In this document: in pieces, positions 11,850 to 24,700 of the stretch
Layout: each line of letters starts with the position of its first letter
Position numbering within the stretch: position 1 is the first letter of the stretch
Source of the DNA: Brachypodius melanocephalos
Taxonomy: Eukaryota; Chordata; Aves; Passeriformes; Pycnonotidae
Assembly: GCA_013398615.1 (NCBI GenBank)
Contig: VZSR01003807.1
Location: forward strand, 36,148,295-36,212,294
Length of the DNA: 64,000 nucleotides
Reading direction: 5' to 3'
Program-made: the position numbers and the translations under genes
The notes under the pieces: model-generated
The model's input: only the letters and a program-made list of their open reading frames with translations
What the model was told of the DNA's origin: nothing
The model's database searches: none

Positions 11850-14115
11850 CGCTGGAACACCCGCTCGCTTGGGCGGCGATGGAGCCAAACATATGGTTAA
11901 TGGTTAGGAGAAAGAGCTTTTCGAGCCAGGGCTTTGCTGACTGCCTTGCATTACAGATTGTTGCAGTGTGTCATTACATTGCCAAACTAAGTGCTTAATA
12001 CCCGCTGCGGGCGCTGGGCAGGCATCTGCAGGAAGGATGCAGAGGCTCCCCGGTCAGGGCAGGAGGCTGACATCACGTACAGCCTCCTGCCACACCCCCC
12101 ACGCCCCCTTTCCCCTCTGGAAACCCCGTAAATCTCCCCGTTTACAAGCCCAAATATACAGCAGGCAGTTTTCCTGCTCTGGGCATCTTTAATGCATTTA
12201 TTTCCAACAGCGTATGGTTGGTTTTGTCTTTTTTTTGTGCCTTTTTTTTTGGTCCTTAAGCAGATGAGTTCGCTGAGGCTGCAGCACCACACTTACATGT
12301 CCGGCATCTGAAGTTCCTGCTCTGGGATCTTTGGGCGACACCAGACCCCATGTTATCTAAGGAACTGCTGAGCTCATTCATCTCCTTTTCACGGCCCGCT
12401 TCCTTTTATTTTTAGCCAAATCCGTCAGGCCTGACAGGCGGGTAATTTGAGCCAGAGAAAGGGCAAAGCTCCAGGTCCTTTCCACAAAGCAATTCTTCTC
12501 CTCCCTCCTGGGAAGGCTCCAAACTTGGCCTGCTCCAGGCAGATGGATTTGTTGAGTCATGTGAGATCATTTACACAAAAACACAGCAAGGCAGTGAAAA
12601 GGAAAAAAAAAAGTGGGGGAAAGAAAAAAGAGAAAAAGGTGGGGGGGAAGGGGTGGGAGAGCGTGCACTGCCGGGGCTGCTGTGAGCGTAGGAAATGTGC
12701 TGTGAGGCAGCTAGACAGAGGAATGCAGCAGATTCATTCTTGTATAAGGTAATGTCTCGTTTACAGTACAGGGTGGAGCCAGCACGGAGGAGAAATCTCT
12801 CGAAAACAGATTACTCATTTAGAACAAAAATTCCCCTTAAAATAAATAATAATAATAAATTAATAGTAATAATAAAAAACCCAAAACTACAACCCAACCG
12901 GCACACGAGCGGCGCACTCAGGCGCGCAACAAAGGCGGCGTTGTTGACAGCACCGGATTACAGTAGCGGTAAACTCTGGGCTGGGAGGTTGCTGGAAAAT
13001 GAGTTTGCTCCATGATGCAACTGGAGGTTTGCTTTGTCTGGCCGCCAGTGCAAGCGGTGTGGTGGAGACTGGGAGCCCAGCAGCAGCAGGGTGCGCTTTG
13101 CTCCATCCAGGGATGGTTTCTGACAGTGGGGAGGGATGGAGTGAGTGGTTAAGAATCCTGAGCAGATAGGCTGGGGGTGCATCACTAACTGCAAAAACAA
13201 GGGGGGATGTGCATGGAGGGGGCGGGAGAGAACTTCTTCTTGCTTTGGTTTGGAGCTGCTTGTGACATCTTCATTCTTCAAGGAGTAAATTGCATTTATT
13301 CAGTTGAATGTGAATTTTGTTTTCGTTTGCAACCTAAGCTAACCCCAGCATGTTGGGTTTTGGTTTTTTAAGTGGGTGGTAAGAGAGAACATGAAACTTG
13401 GAGCTTTTCAGATCTTGTTACATCCTAGAGAATTAGGTTGGGTTAATTTATGCAGTGTTCTAACAAGATGTGTTCAAACCTTTAAATAGACTGTATTTAA
13501 GTATTGTTAATATAACTCCCAGTTACTCCAGTTTTCTTAGCAAGGCAGTATCTGAATGTTACTGTTTTGTCCCAGCGGTGATTAAAAATTAAGAACAGAA
13601 GTAGAAACTGGAACTGGAAATTGGTGGGAAACATACAACAAAACAAGTCCAGTGCAAAGTATTTCCTAAAATTCTCAGCAACAGTTAAGGAACTTGGGGG
13701 AGCATGTAAACAAGGGTTTGTATTTTAACATGACGCGTTGCCCTGCCGAGTAGTATCTTCTGCATTGCTGACTCCACAGCAATGTCCGTTGAGTTGCTTT
13801 CCTCTGGGGAGGGGAGGGTTTGTCTGGAGCTTGCCTCCCTCTAACGTGACCTTGTCTTTCCCTGTTTCTCCTCCTGCTGCTTTTTTACACTTTTGTCTGA
13901 AAGACGGCTGGCTTTCCCAGCTCACTTGCTGTGCTGGGCTGCGCTGCTGAGCACAGCACGTTCGGTGTGGGGAGAGCCTTCCCTGTGGACTTAGAGTTTT
14001 CTCACTTGGTGGAAGCCTTTTGTCTTGTCTGTCTCTTGATGAGGCCGCCTCATTACTTATGTACATGGAGCGCTTGGCAACACCCCAAGTCCCAGCTGGG
14101 GTCCTGCAGGGCACA
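11850..14115. promoter_or_regulatory. GC- and CpG-richer domain, candidate regulatory region
   Basis: CpG is clearly more frequent here than in the surrounding kilobases, in clusters at 11848-11880, 12000-12140, 12296-12450, 12660-12690, 12899-12968 and 13725-14120. The tightest cluster has about ten CpGs in 70 bases and follows an AT-only stretch (12838-12895). A possible first-exon donor (TATAAG|GTAATG) ends at 12748. I cannot find a coding start or a recognisable core promoter. An enhancer, an alternative promoter of a neighbouring gene, a noncoding RNA promoter or simply a GC-rich patch all fit. Confidence 0.35.
12841..12880. repeat. AT-rich (AAT)n-like simple sequence
   Basis: Degenerate AAT/AATA units lie immediately before the CpG-dense pocket at 12899. 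Confidence 0.7.
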
Positions 14116-17100
14116 AACCCCCGATGGGGTCCCTGACCATCAGCTGATGTCTGGTGTGAGGATCAACAGAGAGATAAAACTATAAAGGTGAAGAGTACAG
14201 CCAGACTTGGGACTTTAAAGGTGCATTAAGCTGTGGCTGTAGCACAGCAGCCCTTAATGGGGAATGGCTGTAGATTCCTCTGAGATCCTTGCAAAGGTCC
14301 TGGAGAAGGACGGCGTTCTTATTTATTCTGTTTGCATAGTTACTGTAACTTTCTTTCCCTTTTTCCCCAAAAATCTAACCATTCTACATTTTCTGTTGCT
14401 GTGAGCAACATTTCCTGTTGTTACCCAGAGCTGCAATTCCAGTTAAATTCTCACTTTGTAAAGCTAATCTCCCAGCAGTGGGTGTGGGATTTCCAAAAGA
14501 ACAGGCATTTGTGAAGACCCAGTTTTTAAGATTTTTGTCCTAGTGGACAATTCTGCAAAACTCTTTTTTTAACTATTCACATTCATTACTGGTTGAAAGC
14601 TCTAGCTTTGTCTCTATTTATGGCACTTAGAAGACTTGTAGGTTTTTCATTCCCCTACAGAGTGCCCCAAGTCCTCAACGTCTCCTTTTTCCGCTTCAAA
14701 GATGCCACATGTGTTGCTCTTTGCATCTTTACGTCAGACAGCCAGCCCGACTAGGCAGGTTTCGGGAACTGTTTATGACCTGTCTATCGGGAAAATCAGC
14801 CTTACTCTTCCTTCCCCCTCTTTCACAGCCACTCAACTTCCTCTACTTCTTCTTAAAGTATGTGTTGATGCTATCAGCCCCCTAATTCTTTTATCTCACT
14901 TCTCCTATCGTTTCCATTCTTCTGTCTGTCTCGTGATGAGACTAGAAATTTCTCTGCTGCCTCTGGCCTCTCCCCTCCTGGCACGTACTGTGGTGCTGCC
15001 TCCTTTGGGATCTGAGGAGGGATGAGTATGGAGTTCATATGTGTTGAATCATGTCCTGTGCTTGGCATCAGTTTGCAAAGGTAGAGGACATTGTCTATGG
15101 CAATTTTTCTTTCAATTAATAGCTTTAAAATGAGCAGGAGGTCCCCACCAAGGCTTGGGAAGGGAGACACTGAGAACCTCCTGCTCAGGTTGCTCAACCT
15201 TCTTATGTTGTGCCAAAGAAAGATACGCTAGGAGAGAGGTAACCCTCTATGTTTGATGTCATGTTATCCTTTTGACAAGACAGGATAGTGATTATCTCAC
15301 TCAGAAAACTTAGGCTAACTTACAGGATTCTGCAGAGATACCTAAGGTTAATGGGGCAAGTGTTCATTTATGAGACTTAGGAAATAACCTCAAAATAAAT
15401 AGATGTCTAGCCTGCCTTCCCCCTAATAGAAAATTATATGTTACAGTGTAGTGGTGGCAGTTTCCTCTTAGTCATGTGTTCATCCAGAGGGCATTTCAGG
15501 GGAGAGACAGGATTTATTCTGGAGCTTTAAATCTATGTAAATTTTTCTCATCCAGCGATGAATTGGTGTAGCAGTGAAGTGCAGGACTGTTTGTAGTGTA
15601 TTCGAAATCTAGCTGTTTTCTGGATGCAGCCAAATCCCATTAACAGTGATTTCCCTGCTTCATTTTTCCTCCTGTCGAGCCTTCTGGATAATGGCTTTTC
15701 TTAACAGCTTGTTTGTAGAATCTGCTACGAAAATCTCTCAGTGGCTTCACTCTTCTCAAAGCGAGGGAAACTCCAGGAGCAGCTTATTACGTGTTTATCA
15801 TCCAGTTTCCATTTCTGCTAGAAAGTCTCCGTCGACCGACCGTAGACCAAACAAGCTTAAATCTCTTCACCTTCCATGTGGTCAAGCACAGTGGAGATCA
15901 AAGTTCTTTTGGAGATTAAACTTTGCAGGTTGGTTAAGTGATACATCAATCTAGATGGCACTTTGTGTATAAAATTCCCTTCTTGAATTCCCTTGGGGCA
16001 TCCTTAGGAAACCTTAAAAGTTCTCTGAGAGTTGATAGCGAGGATGTCCAAGCATCCTCTGACTGTCCCTTTGCAGTAGCAGGTTTTCAAGTCTGTGTTA
16101 AAAAAGAGCGAGTTGTTTTAAGGCTCTGTTAATTTCATTAGCTTTTCACTGATAGCTCCTGTAGCATTGCTAACTGCTAATGTGATCCTTTAGCTTTTTG
16201 CCTTGATTTTGTTATAATTTAAATTGGTGTCAGCGAAAGCCACTTCTGATCAGATGCTGTAGAAATATCTTTTTTATAACCTCTTTGCAGCCTTTGTACA
16301 ATTAATGGGAACATACTGTTGCTTCTTGATAAGTTCATTCATGTTTAATAGCTATTTGTGAGCCATATTTGGCTTTTAAGAGGATGTATCACAGCTCTTG
16401 AAGCATTTTGGTGGCTAAATAGCTGGGATTAGACACTCCAGTTGCTCTTGCCAATTGTTTTCCCGTGTTCATACTGAACTCTGTGTGTGTTACAAAAATA
16501 TTTTTAGTTTAGCCTTGTCAGATTTGTTTAAGGGGAAGAAATATCCTCATTTTTCAGAGATGTTTATCTGGGAAATAGTGGAATTATATTAATGTTTTTT
16601 CTCACTTGATCAAATTCTAAGTGCTAAGATGAAAGGCCCACTATTACTTGCAAAAGTAAGACCTGCATTTGAAGGAGTGGAGCAATTTATCTTCTGTATC
16701 TGCTTCACTAATTGCAACCCTAAAGAGTCCTGCTAGTCAACAATTTCCTTACTCCAACCAGTGAAAAATCAGATTTAAAACGCACTTAACTGATGCTCCA
16801 TTCCACATTTTAATACCTCTTGATTACTGTGGTCACAGCATAAATACATTTGATTGCTTACTGGATCATGCAAGTGTTGGATGCCTTCTTCCCTCATCAG
16901 AATACTCCTTTTATCAAAGATAGCTGCTGTTATAGAGCCCTAAGCTCTTGATTAAGTAAAAGGGAATACCATATGTGGGAATATAAACCAGCACCCACAA
17001 AGTTGGTTCTTACTAGAAAGTAATGAGATTTCTATTAGAAAATTCAGCTTGTTGTTTTCTATTTGAATACGTTTTCAAAATTAATAATAAAATACTGAAA

Positions 17101-18065
17101 AAATAAACTTGTTGTGCATTCTGGGAGAATGGCATAAGTAATTAACATGGGATATCTGTCTGTTTAGTTTTAAGTTGATTGCTAATGGGTTTGAAGCCCC
17201 TGTGGTGGGCTTGGATTAGTCTGGACCAGCTCAGACTCGTTGCTGCCCTTCTCCATGCTGTTCACTATGGTTAATGGTGTTGGGAAGGATGGCAGAACCC
17301 AGATAGTTATGAGTAAAGAATTCTTCTCCTCGATAAACCACTTGGACACAAGCTCTTTTTGCAGCTGGTGGTGTTGCAGGCAGCAGGACAGCGTGGAGAA
17401 GACGTCGTGGGTAGCACTGGCTGCAGAGGGGTATGGGTGGCACAGCCAGACCTGCTCAGCTGTCGTTTTGAGAGCGAGAGGTTAAAAGGACAAGGGTAAA
17501 CCACGGTCTGAAACAGACTCTTGCATGTGGCAGGTCTGTTCTTGGGTGACACTCATCTGGCTGCGCAGCTCAAGTGCAGCAGGAGTTTCACCCCTGCCCA
17601 CAGGCTGACAATCAGATACTCAATGGGAAGTTACTTTTCTGCTGGGTTTTGCCCTGTGTGAGTGTTGTCATTGAATGTAACAGAAAATTAAGGGGTGGAG
17701 GTTTGTGGGGTATCGTAACCTGTTCACCATTTAAAATAAATCTGTGATTAATTCTCCATGCCCTAAAGTCTGGAGAATTTTCAGTATTTAATGCTAATTT
17801 TTAACCCTGAAGCATTAGTGAGTTAAGTAGAGCTCCAAGTGCTGCAGTTGGCCTTCAACAGGAAACACTGGATAGCATTGCTGGAGGAGTGGTGACAGCA
17901 GGGAGTTCCCGTATGCATGCAGTGGCACTTCTAGAAGAACTGAAGGTTGGTGTTTCCAAACACAAGTGAAAAATGCACATGAGTTGGTGACACATATTCT
18001 GGTTTTCAGTACAGTAGGTGGCAGGAGAGAGACTAAGTGACAGCTTGGCTGAGGTGGCTGTCCAC
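14116..18065. other. unique noncoding DNA, no gene seen
   Basis: Single-copy, mostly AT-rich DNA. Open frames reach at most about 107 codons and carry no motif. A tight CpG cluster (GTCGACCGACCG) lies at about 15830-15842. I recognise no repeats and no convincing exons. Confidence 0.5.
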
Positions 18066-18218
18066 ATGCCGCAGTAACAAATGAAGGTCTACGCCCACTA
18101 CTGTGGAATAAATGTGACATTGTATTGCCAAGTGCTTTTGTGAGGTCTGTCCTCTGGTATGATCAACACAATGCCATAACAAGATGGGAACATTAGATAC
18201 ACGTATTGCAATGTCCCC

Positions 18219-18248
18219 GTCAAATGCCAGTGTGTCAAATGCCACAAC
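18219..18248. repeat. 15-base tandem repeat at gap edge
   Basis: GTCAAATGCCA occurs twice with a period of 15 bases, just nine bases before the run of Ns. A related string (GGCCAAATGACATGCCAG) lies on the far side, so a longer array may be hidden in the gap. Confidence 0.5.
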
Positions 18249-18257
18249 GTGTACTTG

Positions 18258-18357
18258 NNNNNNNNNNNNNNNNNNNNNNNNNNNNNNNNNNNNNNNNNNN
18301 NNNNNNNNNNNNNNNNNNNNNNNNNNNNNNNNNNNNNNNNNNNNNNNNNNNNNNNNN
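18258..18357. other. assembly gap (100 N)
   Basis: Exactly 100 undetermined bases, the conventional placeholder for a gap of unknown size. Any open frame crossing it is meaningless. Confidence 0.99.
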
Positions 18358-18810
18358 AATATCGCCCAAAAGTCACATTCTGTTCTCTAAGTGGCCAAAT
18401 GACATGCCAGTTAACAAAAGTAACTTCTGATTGGTCCATTGTGGCTTAAACCGCAAAAAATGTCTTCTGGTACGTGTAAGGGACTAGAGGTTTTATGGCA
18501 GCCTAGACGAGTCCCAGTTATGACTGCTCATTGTCTTTATCTTCCTACATTGTCCTTGGCCAGGACTCGCCCTGTCCCTCATGTGCGAGTGTTGGTGCTT
18601 ATGAAGTTGACCGTGATCTGCTTGATGGGGTGAAGCCAGTCAACAACGAACTAAGCTAAAGACGTGGTTGGACTTTGTACAACTCAGCAGATGCATCTCA
18701 CCTCATGGTTGTGACACCAGTGTTGAGGTAAAGAAGTGAATTATAGGAAAAGAGACTGACAAATTCGGGCAATAGAGTGCACCTTTGATCAACCCTATAC
18801 GACAGGATGG

Positions 18811-21678
18811 AAGACAGTGAAGTAGACACCAGCAACTTCTCTAAGCCAATGGCTGATATACTTCAGGGCTTCTGATATGCAGTTGCATAAAATAGCCTTA
18901 AAAGCCTGAAAAACTTTTTAATTACGTAAGAGTGTCTCCTAATGGAGAGGCAAACTGAAGAAGTGAAATTAGTGGCATTTTCTTTGTCTCTTTGACATAT
19001 GTCTCCTATTTTAGGTGAAAAGGATATTCCTCATCCCACTTCAGTTAAGGTGAACAGATTGTTTCCTTTCTTATTTATGGGATATTTGGTCTCTCGGTAC
19101 CCCCAAGGACAAAATCTGCTCTGGTGCATGTGTAACTTGAGCAGCGTCAATGAGATTGTAAAACAGAGAAGGTGATTTGGCTCTAGGTTTGTGACTGGAG
19201 AAAGGAAGAGCTTTTGTACATTGATTTATAGGGAAATTAGTGTATGACTAAAATATGCCCACCTGTTTGCTGTGCTTTTTTTCCCCAAGGATTGTTCCCT
19301 GAGGGACTTTTGGTCCTGGAGGAAACAACTGCATTGTGCAGGCCTGCCTTAGAGCCAAAAAGAGCAGATAGTATTTGATTCATACTTGTCAGAAGAATCT
19401 TTAGTATACATACAAGCTTCCAATGATGACTGTAGTCCTCCCTTTATCTGTATTTGGACATAAACTTTGAATTCTGGCATATCAAAACATGCATGTATAA
19501 TGGCCTAAATTTTGCATTTTCATAAGACATCAAGCCCTATTGCTTGGCTCCATGACTTATATTCTGTTTCTGTGACCACTGGTTTTTTTAAGATTGTTGT
19601 CAGTGTTTTTTCAATAAATTAATGCTGTTTCTTTCTTTTAAGATGGCTGAAATTTGAACTGGTGTTGAAGTTGTAAAATTGTTAGTGTAATATAGTAGCA
19701 AGGCCATCTTTTGTCTTTGCTGGAGAGTGTGGCTGCCCCACAGATAGAACTCGAGCACTTCATGCTGATGAGAAATGAACGCAGGAACACAATGATTTAT
19801 TAAAGGTCATGGAGGAAACCTGAAAGGTTGAGACCTAGGTCTCTTCTACCCCAGCCCAGGAAGCTCAGTCCTGTGATTTCTGATATGGTGAAGTTTACTT
19901 CCTCTTCCTCTGAGAATGTGAGACTCTTCCCATTGGAAAAATATTTGTTCTTGTCACGGCAGGTACAGACACGCATTACAAATTTGGAACCAAGTTTGAC
20001 TCCTTGCCACAAAAACAAGCACATTTGGAGAGTAGCTAGCTATAGCTGTGTTGTGCAGAATGAAAAGAGGAAATGGTCTGAGGGGCACAAACAATGGTTA
20101 GTAACTGCTCTGTTGTTGCTTTACATACTCAACTCTCTGAGTTGTATCTGGACCAGAGGAGGGACTGCAGCAGCATACACTGGGTTTAAGCAGGTTTTGG
20201 ACTGCTCCATCCCTTGCACCCAAGCTGTTTTTTTTTTCTCATAGAAAAGCCGTTTTTAAAGAATATGATCTTGCTGGCCAAATTTTCCTTGAATGGGCTG
20301 GTATCTTGCAGGTAATGGTATACTGACATAAAGAGTGTGGCTGCAAATAGTTAATTGGTTCTCTAACCAGGTTTATCTGTGGAGGGCTCTGCTTGGTGAA
20401 GAGGATCAGAAAGGAGTTCCTATTATTTTAAAGCAAAAGCTGTCTGAGGCTAATTATGAAAAACATGCCAAGTTGAAATACTCTAAATATTCTAAATGAA
20501 TTTCCATAAACAGATGCTGCACTGGAAGAAGTCTGACTGCACCTTAATGTTGATACCTGGATTGGTGATTAGGAAAAGATTGTTAAACAACTGGAGTTTA
20601 AATACCAATACAGCTTCATTGTAATAATTTCCCCAAAGGCACATCGGTAATTCTGCTAAATAGAGAGTTTAATAGACTTTAATAATGTGTACTTGGGAGA
20701 CCCTATACACAAAGGAATAATGCATAAAACATTCATTATTGTAAACTGCTACCTTTGCATGTAGAGAGGAACCTGTTGGAAGAAAATGGTTATGTTGAGT
20801 GCGGCAACAAATCGGGGGTGTTAACAGACAGAAGTCATTGTCACCCCCTTACCTAATTCACCTGCTGTGATTGAAGCTGCATCATTTTATTCAACAGTGA
20901 ATGAATTATTGAAGGTAGACAGTAGTTTATTTTCTGAGAAGCCCTTTGAAAGCTGCTGGGCCATGGTGGTTCACAGGGCTTTGTTTTCTTTGTAACACTG
21001 ATTTAGTGTCAAGAGAAGAGGTACCTGGTAGGAAGCATTGCATAGCCCTGTTTTAAAAATTGACATAAAAACGTTAACATTGAAAGAACACAAAGAAGCC
21101 TTAGCAAGAGTTTAGTGTTTTATTTTGATTTGTTTTCACTGTGCTGCTGCTGATCGCCCTGATGGAGAAGAGGCAAGAAGGAAGAAGCAGATGCTTTTGG
21201 TAGTACAGTTAGGCATTTATCTCTTTTAATGAGGTAACATCATTAGTGCTGACAAAGTGCTGCAAATCCATACGTGTAATGGACTGCTGCTGTCTTTCAG
21301 TAGTGCACAGGCTGTTGTACTTCTGAGCATTTGAATCTGCTGAATCATAGGTCAGGCTTTACCTCCTGTCTGATGCAGGGTTGCATTTTTTGGTGGTTTG
21401 TTTTTATTTTGTTTGTGTTTGGTTTGGTTGGTTGGTTGGTTTTAACCATTTTATTTTCTCTTCCCTCCCTCCCTCCCTCCCATGCCACTTTTGCATTTAA
21501 TGTCTGGGAACTGAAGCACTCCAGGTATGTGTTGGGGCAGGCAGAAGTCTACTCATTTTCCAAGCATAGGAGCTGATTGAAATGCCACATGTGTCTATTG
21601 CAGTGCAAGGACCTTCTCTTTAACTGGAAAGAGGGAGATTGGTTATATCTCTTTGAGCCTGATTTCTTTTGCCTGAGA
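18811..21678. other. unique noncoding DNA, no gene seen
   Basis: Single-copy sequence. A 138-codon plus-strand frame at 19828-20244 has no recognisable domain and ends in an oligo-T stretch. (GGTT)n and (CCCT)n simple sequence lie at 21421-21481. I recognise no repeat family. Confidence 0.5.
21421..21481. repeat. adjacent (GGTT)n and (CCCT)n simple repeats
   Basis: GGTTTGGTTGGTTGGTTGG at 21421-21439 is followed after about 20 bases by TTCCCTCCCTCCCTCCC at 21461-21481. The first tract is G-rich and the second C-rich on the plus strand, so parts of them could pair across the short spacer. Confidence 0.85.
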
Positions 21679-21791
21679 GGTTTTGGGTTGGGTTTTTTTG
21701 TTTTTTGGTTTTTGTTTTGTTTTTTTGTTTTGTTTTGGTTTGGTTTTGGTTTTTTTTGGGGGGGGAGGGGGTTGTTGTTTTTTTTTTTTTT
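21679..21791 (+). repeat. long G/T low-complexity tract
   Basis: About 113 bases of T and G only, apart from one A within the G-rich section at 21758-21771. It ends in a run of about 14 T. The G-rich section contains one run of eight G and one of five G, so a quadruplex is possible on the plus strand. Frames on either strand through this tract are artefacts. Confidence 0.9.
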
Positions 21792-24700
21792 CCTTTGCTC
21801 TCCGCCTGTTTCCTTTAGAGCAGTGGCATAATGTCAGCCACACTAATCATGTCAGCCAGTGACACTGACATTCAGTAACAAAGAGCTGCAGAAAAAGGGA
21901 GAGAGGTAGCTGTGGCACTGGACAAGGAGCAGCAGCAGTTGAAGGGAAATCTACAGGTTAGAGCATTCCTCTGTACAAAATTTGTCACTTTAAAGTCGTG
22001 TGCACAGGTGTATTCAAGGTGTCCAAGGGAGGAAATGAGATGTGTGTCAATGCGTATGTTTCCTTTATGTCTCACTTTTCAGATGGTAAGCATTACAGCA
22101 CACAGCTATAATAGTATGAAAATAACAAAACTTCAGCCAAATCAATCTAAATTTTAAAAAGCTGAGACGTTTTAATAATGTCTCTGTTAAAAATTGCTTA
22201 ATAACCCCAGAACTCCCATCAAAACCTCCGCTACAAACAGGCAGCATAATCTAGACATTTGAGGTGTGTTGTGTGTTTATCAGAGAGCTACAGAGTGACA
22301 CTTGGGCATCCGTGCTGATTCCAGGAAGGGAGCCTGTCGGTAAAAAAGATTCATCTGAATAGATCACGCACACAAGAAAAAAAGTAGTTCCTCTTTCTTT
22401 TTTTTATCTGCATGCCCCTCCCACCTTGGGCTTCCCAGCACCTGCTTGTGCTGAAAGAACATAAACATAATTGTAAGATTCCTCAGCATTAACTGTTTCC
22501 TGACAGTCCCAGCTAAACACTGCAAGGTCATCCCATTTTTCCTGTTCATTGTTTTTTCTTGCTCTCTGTGATGCATTCAATGAGCCTCTGCAGCATCCTC
22601 AGATGGACCTCCTTTTTTTTTTTTTTTGCTCTGCCACAAACAGAAAGTCAGTTGTGTTTCAACTCACCAGAGTTGACAAGAATCTGCAGTTGGGGGTCTC
22701 TCATTGCCCAGCCCTGTTATGTTACCCTCATACCGAGTGGGAGGACATGACTGAGAGTCAAAAAAGTCATAGCTGGCAGGTCCATATACTAGCCTGTACT
22801 GAAGTATTATCAAGTAGCCACATCACTAAGTGGAGGTTTGGGTAAACACTACGTAAAGCTCCATTAATACTTGTAACTTTTATTAAATGTATGTATTTAA
22901 CACTGGAGAGATCCAAGGGTACACTTCAGTGATGCCCAGTCAGCATGCCCCACTGCTGAGCTGAAAGCATCATTCTGTGAGGCAACAATCTCACTATGCC
23001 TTATTGCTTCCTCATGCTCTTGGCTGTCTTGAACTAGCAGAAAGTAATGGCCAACAGGTCAAAGAAAAGGTATTGTCTTGGGAAAGCTTTAGGGCTTTTA
23101 GATCTTTTTTGGTTTTACACACACACAGACACCCCATTGCTTCTATAAATCATAATTTCTACAGCACATACCAAAGATTTTCTGTGCTATCTTTTTCCAA
23201 CAGTGAAACCAGAGTTCAATTACCTCTCTTCCAAGGTTGGGATTACAAAAACTTTACACTGTCTCACCCTCCTCTCTTGCTGCAGGCACTCCACTCCAAT
23301 AAATAAATACTTGGCCGAGTTTTACTGCCCTTTACCCCTTTAACTAAAACCAAATGCCTTCTACTTTGTTGAAGGCAAGTCATGCCTACTTCTGTTGTTC
23401 CAGCCAGCAGTTTCTCAACCAGCTTGGCCTCTCAGGGACTGATTAATTTTTAGTGACTCTAAAACTCTTACCAAACCTTTATGTGATTGATGTATGAAAA
23501 GAAAGTAACATTGTCCAGGGCTCCTGGAAGAGAAAATAACTGGTCGTACCCTTTCCCAAGACTACAAATGACCCAACTTTGCTCTCCTTTCTGTAATAAA
23601 ACTGAGGTGAAAGTGTTGTGATGGAGGGTAAAGGGCTAGGATGGAAGGGTTTGACAAATAAACAGCTGATCGTATGACAGACTTCTGTATTAAGGTTATC
23701 TACTCCTTTTCTATTTTCTTTCTTGTGGCCAGTTTATTAAAAATATTTTAGCACTTGGCACCACTTCTCAAGAGGAGAAAATGCAGGTCTACTCGTCAGT
23801 ACTGTTTCAGGGCAGACTTAGAGGTGATGCAGCAGCAGGCTTGGCTGCTTGTCAGGCTTGGTGCTTATTTCTCATAGGAAATACAGGGCAAAGCCCTGAT
23901 AGAGAAGGGCTGCTCGTCAGCAATTGCAGCACTGGTGGGCCAAAGTGTGTGTGCCTGGCTTTCCTGGGTGGTCGACTGGCTCGTATGCAGCACATGGAAA
24001 TAGATCTTTTGGAATGTGAAACCATGCCTTCTGCATGTCTCCCACAAGTATTTTATAGTTTTGACTGGCATGTGCAAAGGAAATGGAGAATAATAGAAGA
24101 AAAAACTTATATAACCCTTTGGCTGTGCTTCCTTTCCATACCAAGGTTTTGCATTTAAAGTAAAAAGACCAGTCTTGTGTTGTTGCAAAAGTCTTTTTTG
24201 AAAGTTTAGTGAAGAGTTCTTTTGGTAAATGAGTAAAGAGTTGGGGTTTTTTTCTTTTTTTTCCTCCTGAAACTTATCTCCAGTTTAGATAGTGGATATG
24301 CTCAGCAAAATGGAATCTGATTCCTGGTTCTGCAGAAACAGGTTATGAAGGGAGCTTGAGTGTTTGGGGTTTTTTTTTGTGTGTGTGTTTTTTCCTTTTT
24401 AGTAAAGATGTTATAAACCAGTACGTATCCAGGCTTTTATAAGTCTCATACCATGAGGAACAAGATGCACTATAGTGGTGTGCTCTCAGTGTCACTGCAA
24501 TCTACTTACTGGCTCTGTGGTCATGGCTCTCAACATTTGCTGTGAAGTAGAAGTAGCATGTCTTTTAGACAGGTCCTTGCCACCAGGACTCCTTTCTCCT
24601 TCAGGTTCAGCTGAAGAGCATGAAGAAGACAGCCTGCAGGTATAGAAGTTGTCTTTTTAGAGTCCATGGAAGATCTAGCTTTAGCTCATCTGTGAATCAG

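Larger units (their letters stand above)
18066..18810. other. unclassified CpG-rich stretch around an assembly gap
   Basis: At least 16 CpGs occur in about 640 known bases, against 3 in the following 690 bases, so this block differs in base use from its right-hand neighbour. It has an inverted CCAAT box (ATTGG at 18430-18434) and, at the left edge of the gap, a 15-base tandem repeat. Young insertions such as an LTR element or a tandem-repeat unit often keep CpG and often cause gaps. I could not identify terminal repeats, a primer-binding site or target-site duplications, so the class is left open. Confidence 0.3.

Noticed and set aside
11160..11892. Long frames on both strands through the TG repeat
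   Set aside because: They are produced by the (TG)n repeat and the purine bias; the peptides show HTHTHT or VCVCVC runs.
18098..18439. Open frames crossing the assembly gap
   Set aside because: The Ns carry no information; frame continuity across them is not evidence.
21577..21843. Frames rich in Phe/Gly or Lys/Gln
   Set aside because: They are direct translations of the G/T low-complexity tract.
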